A DNA stretch of 9,316 nt from Deltaproteobacteria bacterium (GTDB lineage Bacteria; Desulfobacterota; Desulfarculia; Adiutricales; Adiutricaceae): positions 1-9,316 of the forward strand of contig JAIRNQ010000152.1 of assembly GCA_031257955.1 (NCBI GenBank). The letters are read 5' to 3'. Numbering within the stretch: the stretch's first letter is position 1; the number at the start of each line of letters is the position of its first letter. Below the pieces are notes generated by a model. It saw nothing but the letters and a program-made list of their open reading frames with translations, did not search any database and was not told the DNA's origin. The position numbers and the translations under genes are program-made. Of this stretch, positions 1 to 5,622 are shown piece by piece.

Positions 1-298
1 GGGACATCGGCATGTTTTGGGCCTTGAGTAAAATGCCCTTGGAGATAACGCTCCCGCCCAGCGACAGGAGGATGATTAAAACTATCGGCGAGAGATCCAG
101 GCCGCCCAGCCGCAGGGGAAAGTGCCTTTGGGCGAAGTTCAGCGCCGGGTCGGTGATTTTGCCCAGGATTACCATGAAAGTCGTGTTGGGGTTGGGGTTA
201 ACCCAGGTTAAAAGCACCCTGACGATGATAATCCATATGTAAATCTGAACGGCGTATTGGATGAAGGCGCTTAACTGCATTAGGGTGGAACTGGACAA
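1..298 (-). CDS. YggT-family membrane protein (3' end outside window)
   Basis: The minus strand reads 99 codons without a stop and leaves the window at its C-terminal end. Residues about 10-32 form a hydrophobic helix. They are followed by a short polar loop, the DPAL segment at 50-53, and the LGGLDLSPIVLIILL stretch at 64-78 that leads into a second helix. The GGLDLSPIV block is the hallmark I recognise for the YggT family, small inner-membrane proteins of about 90-100 residues with poorly defined roles (osmotic stress, division-site association). I chose the TTG at 298 because GAGG (307-310) lies 8 nt upstream. The first ATG (280) has no ribosome site and would cut into the N-terminus before helix 1. 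It is co-directional with kdsD, 205 bp downstream of it. The family call is firm; the precise role is unknown. Confidence 0.85.
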   Translation of the reverse strand, partial: MSSSTLMQLSAFIQYAVQIYIWIIIVRVLLTWVNPNPNTTFMVILGKITDPALNFAQRHFPLRLGGLDLSPIVLIILLSLGGSVISKGILLKAQNMPMS

Positions 299-342
299 GG
301 CGTTTACCTCGGTTCTGGCTGGCGATTGGTCGGTTTTTGGGC

Positions 343-440
343 TAGGCGTTTGGCCGCGGGGCCGTTTGGTCGTTTAGTCTTTTAGGCGTTTGGCCGCGGG
401 GCCGTTTGGCCGTTTGGCCGTTTAGTCGTTTGGTCGCGGG
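343..440. repeat. Intergenic tandem repeat built on CGTTTGGCC-like units
   Basis: A 27-bp segment at 343-369 recurs exactly at 383-409, a period of 40 bp. Around and inside it, short units of the form CGTTTGGCC, CGTTTGGTC and CGTTTAGTC are iterated. It fills the gap between kdsD and the yggT-like gene and is not part of either reading frame. Confidence 0.8.
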
Positions 441-503
441 TTCGTGTAATGGTTTGGTGGCCGAGCGGTCCTTCCGAGTATCGGGCCGTCGGGCCGGCGG
501 GGT

Positions 504-1466
504 TTAGGCCCCACCGGCGGCCAAAAGATCGTGTATGTGAATGACCCCCACCGGACGGCCCTCGGGGTCCAGGGCGAAGGCGTTGGTGATGCCTTTGGTC
601 CGCATGACCGAAAGGGCCTTGGCGGCCAGGGTGCCGGGCTCGAAGTGGGTCGGGTTTTTGGTCATGACCTCTGAGCAAGGCTTGGCCATTAAATCCGGTC
701 CCATGTGTCGCCTCAGGTCGCCGTCCGTAATCATGCCTATGAGCTTTCCGTCCTCGATTATGCCCAAACAGCCCAGGCGTTTTTTGGTCATGACCAGAAG
801 CGCTTGGCCCATGGGGTCGCCGGGGGCGACCAGGGGCATTTCTTCGCCCGAACGCATCAGATCGCCGACCGAGCTTAGGCGGCTGCCGAGCTTTCCGCCC
901 GGGTGGTAGCGATGGAAGTCCTCGAGGGTAAAGCCCCGGGCCGACAGGAGGCTTAGGGCCAGGGCGTCCCCCAGGGCCATCATCATGGTCGTGGAGGTGG
1001 TCGGGGCGCAGCCCAGCGGGCAAGCCTCGGAGAGATCCGGCAGGAGAAAAATCACGTCCGAGTTGCGGCCCAGAAGGCTTTCCGCGGCCTTGGTCACCCC
1101 GATTATTTTTATGGCGTACCTGACGCAGTACTGGAGGATTACCGCCAGCTCGGCCGTCTGGCCGGAGTTGGAGTAGGCCATCAGGATGTCCCGGCCTTCG
1201 GCCAGCATGCCCAAATCGCCGTGCCCGGCCTCGGAGGGGTGGATGAAGAAAGCCGGGGTCCCGGTGGAGGCGAGGGTGGCCGCCGTCTTGCGGGCCACGT
1301 GGCCGCTTTTGCCGATTCCGGTCACCGCCACCCGGCCGTTGGAGGCCAAAATGGTCGAGACGGCCCGGTCGAGGGAGTCGCCCAGACTGTCGGCCAAAAG
1401 TTCCAGGGCCCTGGCTTCCTGGAGGATAACTTGGCGGGCCGTGTCTGTGTGGTTGGTCTGGCTCAT
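504..1466 (-). CDS. kdsD: D-arabinose 5-phosphate isomerase (SIS + two CBS domains)
   Basis: The 320-residue product interconverts D-ribulose 5-phosphate and D-arabinose 5-phosphate in the cytoplasm, the first step of KDO synthesis for lipopolysaccharide. The N-terminal SIS domain (about 25-180) carries GIGKSG (50-55), the HPSEAGHGDLG block (77-87) and SNSGQT (99-104). The FHRYHPGGKLG segment (184-194) precedes two CBS domains (about 203-258 and 267-318). Length is close to E. coli KdsD (328). SNSGQT has Gln where E. coli has Glu, a mild variant. I chose the ATG at 1466 because homology begins just after it. The frame stays open upstream to 1757, but that part is repeat-derived low-complexity sequence. 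The ribosome site is weak: GGGAG at 1482-1486, about 15 nt away. A strong promoter lies upstream. GutQ-type paralogues are the alternative, but the envelope-gene context favours KdsD. Confidence 0.93.
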   Translation of the reverse strand: MSQTNHTDTARQVILQEARALELLADSLGDSLDRAVSTILASNGRVAVTGIGKSGHVARKTAATLASTGTPAFFIHPSEAGHGDLGMLAEGRDILMAYSNSGQTAELAVILQYCVRYAIKIIGVTKAAESLLGRNSDVIFLLPDLSEACPLGCAPTTSTTMMMALGDALALSLLSARGFTLEDFHRYHPGGKLGSRLSSVGDLMRSGEEMPLVAPGDPMGQALLVMTKKRLGCLGIIEDGKLIGMITDGDLRRHMGPDLMAKPCSEVMTKNPTHFEPGTLAAKALSVMRTKGITNAFALDPEGRPVGVIHIHDLLAAGGA

Positions 1467-1498
1467 GGCTGGAAAAGCGATCTCCCTTGGCCGTTGGC

Positions 1499-1514
1499 AT
1501 ACGTATTTACGTAT
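1499..1514. promoter_or_regulatory. Perfect 7-2-7 palindrome in the kdsD leader
   Basis: ATACGTA, a TT spacer and TACGTAT form a perfect inverted repeat. It lies 32 bp upstream of the kdsD start and about +18 to +33 from the transcription start predicted by the adjacent promoter. This is a good position for a repressor operator or a short leader hairpin. I do not recognise a specific regulator. Confidence 0.45.
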
Positions 1515-1538
1515 TGATCGACGGCATGTTTTGGGGTA

Positions 1539-1567
1539 AATATAGGCTACGCCCGTGAATATGTCAA
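1539..1567 (-). promoter_or_regulatory. Sigma70-type promoter for kdsD
   Basis: On the minus strand a perfect -35 TTGACA (1562-1567) is separated by exactly 17 nt from a -10 TATATT (1539-1544, 5 of 6 matches). The predicted start is near 1532, giving a leader of about 65 nt. It is the best promoter match I found in the window. Confidence 0.75.
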
Positions 1568-1701
1568 GGATGGCCGCGCCTTGGCCTAAGAGTCCTTCAA
1601 AGTATTGTTTCGGGCGGGGAAAGTTTATCTTAGACCGGCTTGTGAGCTTTGGTGGCGGGCGATTTGGGGTGAGGTCCCCGGGGTAGGGGCATAAGCGGGG
1701 C

Positions 1702-1793
1702 CGGAAGGCGGAAAGTCGAAAGGTCGGAAGGCTAAAGGTCGGAAGGCGAAAGGCCATAAGGCGAAAGGTCGGAAAGCGAAAGCCCTCAAAGCC
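1702..1793. repeat. 15-bp tandem repeat between rlpA and kdsD
   Basis: From 1719 a 15-bp unit AAAGGTCGGAAGGCG is repeated five times with increasing divergence (1719-1733, 1734-1748, 1749-1763, 1764-1778, and a decayed 1779-1793). Related sequence extends left to about 1702. Because 15 is divisible by 3, it also reads through on the minus strand as a Phe/Arg/Pro-rich peptide with no sign of being a protein. Confidence 0.8.
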
Positions 1794-1817
1794 GTATGGG
1801 CTAGGCCTCTCTCGAGC

Positions 1818-1840
1818 GGGAAAGCCACGGGGGCTTTCCT
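1818..1840 (-). terminator. Hairpin at the rlpA stop, possible weak terminator
   Basis: GGAAAGCC (1819-1826) pairs with GGCTTTCC (1832-1839) across a 5-nt loop, with a G-U pair extending the stem. It abuts the rlpA stop codon. There is no T-run after it on the minus strand, so it may protect the mRNA end rather than terminate. Confidence 0.4.
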
Positions 1841-2466
1841 CACTCGTCTTCCGGTTCTCGCCAAGCCGTGGTTTGGTCTTTCTGGCGGGCGGCTTTTTTG
1901 TGCCTGGCGGCCAGCCTCCTGGCCTGGGCCTTGGGGACGGCGGTCACGATGACCGGCACCACGCCGGGCTTATGGACGCCCAACTCGATGGCCGCCGCCT
2001 GGCTAAGGTCGATGATCCGGCCGTCGATGAAGGGTCCCCGGTCGTTGATGCGCAGGTACATGGCCCGTTTGGTCTTGAGGTTTTTGACCTCGACCCAGGT
2101 GTGCAGCGGCAAGGTTTTGTGGGCGGCCGAATAATCGTACATGTTGTAGACTTCGCCGCTGGCCGTCTTGCGCCCGTGGAAGGGTTTGCCGTACCAAGAG
2201 GCCAAGCCTTTTTCCTTATACCCATCGGCCGTGGCTAGGATATAATAGCGTTTGCCGTTGATGACGTAAGATTTGCCGCTTCTCTTGGGCCCGGAAAAGA
2301 TGGCGCATCCCGAGCCCAGCATAACCAAAACCAGGGCCAGGACCAATAGCCGGGCCCAACGGCCGGCCGGCGGGTCGGCCAAAGGGGCGGCCCGCGGGCG
2401 CCAAACACTTTTACCGAACGGAGCCTTAAAAGCATGGAAACAGTTGGAAGCGGAGGCAAAGGACAT
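1840..2466 (-). CDS. rlpA: RlpA-like lipoprotein lytic transglycosylase (DPBB domain)
   Basis: The 208-residue product is predicted to be an outer-membrane-anchored lipoprotein that cleaves peptidoglycan, in known cases denuded glycan at the septum. A hydrophobic segment (38-50) leads into LGSGC with lipidated Cys54. The double-psi beta-barrel follows: GLASWYG (87-93), TASGE (101-105), AAHKTLPL (114-121), NDRGPF (141-146) and DGRIIDLS (148-155). E105, H116 and D142 keep the spacing of the catalytic residues known from Pseudomonas RlpA. The C-terminal SPOR domain of the E. coli and Pseudomonas proteins is absent; the protein ends in a short basic/acidic tail. An excellent AAGGAG 6 nt upstream fixes the ATG at 2466, although this gives an unusually long 37-residue n-region. 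A TTG at codon 29 would give a normal signal peptide but has no ribosome site. The 5' end overlaps divergent dacB by 33 bp. Confidence 0.92.
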   Translation of the reverse strand: MSFASASNCFHAFKAPFGKSVWRPRAAPLADPPAGRWARLLVLALVLVMLGSGCAIFSGPKRSGKSYVINGKRYYILATADGYKEKGLASWYGKPFHGRKTASGEVYNMYDYSAAHKTLPLHTWVEVKNLKTKRAMYLRINDRGPFIDGRIIDLSQAAAIELGVHKPGVVPVIVTAVPKAQARRLAARHKKAARQKDQTTAWREPEDE

Positions 2467-3993
2467 ACTCGTCTCCTTATGGCGGCCTTGCTGGCCTGCC
2501 TCTTGGCCTTGGGGACGAACTTCCCCCTTACGGCCGAGGCGGCCGGGTCCGCAAAAAAGGCCACCGAACCTGGGGCCATGGTCTGCCCCGTAAGGCCGTC
2601 CCCGGAAGCGGGGACGTTGGCGTTGGCGCCGGCCGCGGGCTATCTCCTCGCGGCCAACGAAACCGCGGCCAACAAAGCGCCGGCCAAGAAAGCCAAGGCC
2701 AAGAAGGCCCAGGCCAAAAAACCGGCCAAAAAATCCAAATCCGGCAAGAGAAACCAAGCGGCCTCTCGGCTCGACCGGCTGTCCAAGCTCCCTTGGCCGG
2801 AGAACGTGACCAGTTTGGCCGGGACCGGGGCCGTGTTGGTCATGGATAACCACGCCGGGCCCAAGGGTCCCAAAGAACTCTACGCCTTGAACGCCGACAA
2901 GCTTTACGTTCCGGCCTCCGTCCTAAAACTCATGACGGCGGCGGCGGCCCTGGACATACTGGGCCCGGGCTTCGAGTTCGCCACCGACTTTGCCCTGGAC
3001 GACGACGGGAACCTCTGGGTGGTCGGCCGCGGGGATCCCTTTCTGGTCTCGGAAGAGCTGTGCCTGGCCATCGAAAAGCTGGCCAAACTGGGCCTTAAGG
3101 AAGTAAACGACATAAAATTGGATACTTCCTATTTTGAGCCGGATCTGGTTTTGGACGGCAATACCTTCACCAAGAATCCTTATGACGCCTATAACGGCGC
3201 CCTGGGCGTGAATTTCAATACCGTCTCCTACCTTATCGACAAAGGGGGGCGGGTAGTTGAATCGGACAAATGCACTCCGATAACGCCCATAGCCCTTGAA
3301 TTGGCGCAAAATAATAAGCCAAAGAACAAAAAAGCCCGGTCCGGATCTTACCGCCTAAACATCTCCGAGAGCCCCCGGATGGCCGAGCTCCAGGCCGGCC
3401 AGACCATCAAGGCCCTTTTGGAAAAATACGGCGTAAAGGTTAACGGCCAAGTCGTCAACGGCGGGACCATACCGGCGGCCGTGACCCCCCTCTACACCCA
3501 CGTCAACACCCGAAACCTGGAACAAACCCTGGTGGGCGTTCTGGAACACTCCAATAATTACATGACCAACCAGATCTTCCTGATCATGGGCGCCGAACTC
3601 TACGGCCCACCGGCCACCATGGAAAAGGGGCGACAGGCGGTCTACGACTACCTTGAGCGGCAAGGCCTCTCCAAACCCAACCTGGTCGAGGGCAGCGGCC
3701 TTAGCCGCAACAACCAGGTCACGGCCCGGCAGATGTCCGAGGTCCTCTCCGTCTTCGAGCCCAATTTGCGCCTGGCCAAGGCCAACGGCGACGGCTCGGT
3801 TTACTACAAGACCGGGACCATGAGCGACATCCAGACCCTGGCCGGTTACATGCTCAGGCCCGACCGGCCCGACGAGCCCCTATGGTTCGTGATCCTCCTT
3901 AACGGCGCTTACGATCCGGGCACCAGGGAAAAGATCCTCGCCGTCCTCAAAGCCCACTTCATCGACGAGCCGGCCCAATCGGCCGGCAGCTAA
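2434..3993 (+). CDS. dacB: D-Ala-D-Ala carboxypeptidase/endopeptidase, PBP4 type (peptidase S13)
   Basis: The 519-residue product is predicted to be a periplasmic low-molecular-weight penicillin-binding protein that trims stem peptides and cuts D-Ala-mDAP cross-links. A signal peptide (1-36; h-region about 14-27, cleavage after AEA) precedes a Lys/Ala-rich linker (about 80-108). The catalytic motifs are SVLK (162-165, nucleophile Ser162), SNN (373-375, the SxN motif) and KTG (459-461). The GSGLSR block typical of S13 enzymes is at 420-425. Length is near E. coli PBP4 (477); the linker explains the excess. I preferred the ATG at 2434 because GGAG (2420-2423) lies 10 nt upstream and this start supplies basic residues before the hydrophobic core. 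The ATG at 2479 has neither. It diverges from rlpA with overlapping 5' ends, and both act on peptidoglycan. Confidence 0.93.
   Translation: METVGSGGKGHTRLLMAALLACLLALGTNFPLTAEAAGSAKKATEPGAMVCPVRPSPEAGTLALAPAAGYLLAANETAANKAPAKKAKAKKAQAKKPAKKSKSGKRNQAASRLDRLSKLPWPENVTSLAGTGAVLVMDNHAGPKGPKELYALNADKLYVPASVLKLMTAAAALDILGPGFEFATDFALDDDGNLWVVGRGDPFLVSEELCLAIEKLAKLGLKEVNDIKLDTSYFEPDLVLDGNTFTKNPYDAYNGALGVNFNTVSYLIDKGGRVVESDKCTPITPIALELAQNNKPKNKKARSGSYRLNISESPRMAELQAGQTIKALLEKYGVKVNGQVVNGGTIPAAVTPLYTHVNTRNLEQTLVGVLEHSNNYMTNQIFLIMGAELYGPPATMEKGRQAVYDYLERQGLSKPNLVEGSGLSRNNQVTARQMSEVLSVFEPNLRLAKANGDGSVYYKTGTMSDIQTLAGYMLRPDRPDEPLWFVILLNGAYDPGTREKILAVLKAHFIDEPAQSAGS
2473..2478 (-). promoter_or_regulatory. 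Ribosome binding site deciding the rlpA start
   Basis: AAGGAG on the minus strand lies 6 nt before the ATG at 2466. It is embedded in the signal-peptide codons of dacB on the other strand, directly before the alternative dacB ATG at 2479. Confidence 0.75.
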
Positions 3994-4036
3994 TACCGCC
4001 GGTAACTGGGGCCGCCGGCGGCTGGGGCGGCCAATG

Positions 4037-4166
4037 GCCCCAGAAGCCACGGAGAGGCCCAGGACGGCCCTTTGGCCTTTGGGACACCCTTTTATGGCCA
4101 CCCGGGGGCAGGGGGCCGTCAGGGGCCATCTGGGGCCGTTTATGGGGGTGTTTTGAACCCACCCGG
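4037..4166. repeat. Intergenic repeat element, copy 1
   Basis: This copy aligns over its length with copy 2 (4277-4417), offset by about 240 bp. Shared landmarks include CAGAAGC-ACGGAGAGGCC, GGACGGCCCTTTGGCC, TGGGGCCGTTTATGGGG and GAACCCACCCGG. By eye the copies agree at roughly three quarters of positions, with small indels. The hairpins seen in copy 2 are weaker here. Confidence 0.7.
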
Positions 4167-4276
4167 TTTTTCGCGGCGGCCCGGCCCGGCCCGGCCCGGT
4201 CCGGACCACAGTTTTTTTCGGCGCCTCAAGTCCTCTTCCCGGCGCCCTCGACTTATCTCCCCTATCCCGTCCGGCG

Positions 4277-4417
4277 CCCCCAGAAGCTACGGAGAGGCCA
4301 AAGGACGGCCCTTTGGCCATTTGGGTGGCTACCCCTAGCCACCCGGCGGCAGCGTGCCATCAGGGGCCCTCTGGAGCCCTCTGGGGCCGTTTATGGGGAG
4401 ATTGCGAACCCACCCGG
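4277..4417. repeat. Intergenic repeat element, copy 2, with twin hairpins
   Basis: This is the second copy of the element at 4037-4166. It holds two consecutive perfect 9-bp hairpins. GGCCAAAGG (4296-4304) pairs with CCTTTGGCC (4310-4318). GGGTGGCTA (4323-4331) pairs with TAGCCACCC (4336-4344). The stems suggest a structured or REP-like element. On the minus strand both copies can be read as GWVxNxPINGPR, but the differences between copies change amino acids, so I treat it as non-coding. Confidence 0.7.
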
Positions 4418-4497
4418 CCTTCCACCCTTTGGCCGGGGGGGTGCCTACCGGTCGGGACGCCTTACGGGCGGCCCCGGCCGGCGGGTAAATATTCAAG

Positions 4498-4526
4498 TTG
4501 TCAAAAATTAAAAAATAGTGTATGTT
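4498..4526 (+). promoter_or_regulatory. Sigma70-like promoter candidate in AT-rich patch
   Basis: TTGTCA (4498-4503), a 17-nt AT-rich spacer and TATGTT (4521-4526) face right. The predicted start is near 4533. It is followed by a tandem CTATAGTTT duplication (4538-4555) and a hairpin at 4574-4603. The only clear gene downstream is the repeat protein at 4916, which would then have a leader of about 380 nt. Confidence 0.4.
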
Positions 4527-4573
4527 AAGGCCTAATCCTATAGTTTCTATAGTTTGGAACCGAAAGGAAATCC

Positions 4574-4603
4574 GCGGCTTATTTTGTTGACAACAAAAGC
4601 CGC
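4574..4603. promoter_or_regulatory. Palindrome/hairpin in the putative leader
   Basis: TTTTGTTG (4582-4589) and CAACAAAA (4591-4598) form a 17-bp palindrome around a central A. It is flanked by GCGGC (4574-4578) and GCCGC (4599-4603), which can extend the stem past a 3-nt bulge. It could be an operator or an RNA hairpin just downstream of the promoter candidate. Confidence 0.4.
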
Positions 4604-4915
4604 CCCGGCCGGTCACCCACCTCTTCCTGGCCCATACTCGGCCAAGGCTTTCGCCCAGGCTTCTGGCCCGGCCAAGGCTTTTGGCCGGTTTGCCCCGGAG
4701 GCGCCGCGGCGGGCAAACCTCAAGCGGTTTGTGAGCTTTGTTTTCGTTCGTTTTGGGGCGCGGGTTTTTTGGAAGGGTGACGGGAAGTCGGGGTGGCGGG
4801 AAACCTTCGGCCATCGTTGGTAACCCGGGCCTTACTGGCCCTGAGCGTTTGGAGTTAACGCGAACCCCCTAACCGCATGAAGCGGGAAGGGCGAAGTGGA
4901 TAGGAGTTTGTGGTT

Positions 4916-5401
4916 ATGTCAGCTAAAGGGACAGTTGGCGCCTTCGTGTTTTTTGGCCCCGATTTCATTAAACCGGGTAAACGGGAAACCAAGAATTCGG
5001 CCCCGCCCGCGGGCGCCAAAGCCCCCGTCCCGGCCGACGCCGGGTCGCCGCCGGAACCGGGCCCCGCCGGGCCCCAGGCCGCCGACGGGGAGGCGGCCAA
5101 GGAAGGCGACGAACCGCCGCCAACCCAGGCCGAGCTGGTGGAGGCCAAAACGCCGGCTGAGCCCGTGGAGGCCGTAACGCCGGCCAAGCGGGCCAAGGCC
5201 GAGACCCCGGCCAAGAAAGAGGCGGCCAAAACGCCGGCCAAGCGGGCCAAGGCCGAGACCCCGGCCAAGAAAGAGCCGGCCAAGACCCCGGCCAAGCGGG
5301 CCCAGGCCGAGACCCCGGCCAAGAAAGAGCCGGCCAAGACCCCGGCCAAGACCCCGGCCAAGCGGGCCAAGGCCGAGACGCCGGCCAAGACAACCGAATA
5401 A
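4916..5401 (+). CDS. Lys/Ala/Pro-rich repeat protein, histone H1-tail-like; function unknown
   Basis: I do not recognise a family for this 161-residue product. Residues 1-28 (MSAKGTVGAFVFFGPDF onward) are mixed and the only non-repetitive part. Residues 29-87 are rich in Pro, Ala and acidic residues. From residue 88 to the end runs an 18-residue repeat, TPAKRAKAETPAKKEAAK, in three full copies (88-105, 106-123, 124-141), then an extra TPAK and a final partial copy. The composition resembles histone H1 tails and bacterial AlgP-type proteins, so nucleic-acid or polyanion binding is possible, but the repeats also carry Glu and no domain proves it. AGGAG (4902-4906) lies 9 nt before the ATG at 4916, which supports translation. 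The GTG at 4910 is too close to that site. No signal peptide is convincing. Terminator-like hairpins follow. Long antisense frames exist but are by-products of the repeat. Confidence 0.7.
   Translation: MSAKGTVGAFVFFGPDFIKPGKRETKNSAPPAGAKAPVPADAGSPPEPGPAGPQAADGEAAKEGDEPPPTQAELVEAKTPAEPVEAVTPAKRAKAETPAKKEAAKTPAKRAKAETPAKKEPAKTPAKRAQAETPAKKEPAKTPAKTPAKRAKAETPAKTTE
5177..5398 (+). repeat. 54-bp in-frame tandem repeat inside the Lys/Ala/Pro gene
   Basis: Units lie at 5177-5230, 5231-5284 and 5285-5338 with few differences. A 12-bp partial duplication (5339-5350) and a truncated unit (5351-5398) follow. The near identity at DNA level indicates recent slippage or unequal recombination, so copy number may vary between strains. 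Confidence 0.85.
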
Positions 5402-5434
5402 GCCGACTTAACCAAAGACCGGCTGGGCCCGGCC

Positions 5435-5502
5435 GGGTCCGGCCGGACCCGCCTTGGCCCTTATGGGCATGCCCTGGCCAAGCTCCGCCCCCGGAGCTTG
5501 GC
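5435..5502. other. Two perfect palindromic hairpins after the repeat gene
   Basis: GGGTCCGGCCGGACCC (5435-5450) is fully self-complementary. GCCAAGCTCCG (5477-5487) and CGGAGCTTGGC (5492-5502) form a perfect 11-bp stem with a CCCC loop. Neither is followed by a real T-run, so they look like mRNA 3'-end or REP-like structures rather than terminators. Confidence 0.6.
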
Positions 5503-5510
5503 GGCTTTGA

Positions 5511-5558
5511 ATCGCCGCGATCGCGGGCCGATGGCCCTCGGTTCCGGCGGTTTTTTTT
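5511..5558 (+). terminator. Possible intrinsic terminator of the repeat-protein gene
   Basis: ATCGCCG (5511-5517) can pair with CGGCGGT (5545-5551), leading directly into a run of eight T (5551-5558). The enclosed 27 nt can fold further (GGGCC/GGCCC). The long loop makes it non-standard, but the T-run in such GC-rich DNA is telling. Confidence 0.5.
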
Positions 5559-5602
5559 GGGGACCGGCTGGCTGACCGTCTCGGGCCCGATAGGGCCTTG
5601 GG

Positions 5603-5622
5603 AAGGCCAGGCGGGCCTTTTT
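5603..5622 (+). terminator. Second intrinsic terminator candidate
   Basis: AAGGCC (5603-5608), a 5-nt loop and GGCCTT (5614-5619) are followed by further T residues to 5622. The stem is short but well formed. It would back up the one at 5511-5558. Confidence 0.5.

Larger units (their letters stand above)
3994..4915. other. Long non-coding stretch with GC-rich repeats
   Basis: This 922-bp gap has no ORF I trust. After the dacB stop come a 12-bp self-complementary GCCGCCGGCGGC, two copies of a diverged repeat, a GGCCC run (about 4177-4199), an AT-rich patch (about 4488-4600) and more GC-rich sequence. The open frames here (for example 4335-4814 minus and 4554-4823 plus) are rich in Pro, Gly and Arg, have no recognisable domain, and look like GC-driven artefacts. 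Confidence 0.6.

Noticed and set aside
382..1500. 372-codon minus-strand frame overlapping kdsD
   Set aside because: It is out of frame with the clear KdsD product and Pro/Gly/Arg/His-rich, a typical GC shadow.
1467..1757. N-terminal extension of KdsD
   Set aside because: It runs through the promoter and into the 15-bp tandem repeat. The product would start with low-complexity Phe/Arg/Pro sequence.
2467..2853. N-terminal extension of RlpA
   Set aside because: It is antisense to dacB, Gly/Phe/Arg-rich, and would place the lipoprotein signal deep inside the protein.
4335..4814. 159-codon minus-strand frame in the non-coding gap
   Set aside because: It crosses the repeat element and the AT-rich promoter-like patch. 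No domain, no ribosome site seen, and unusual composition.
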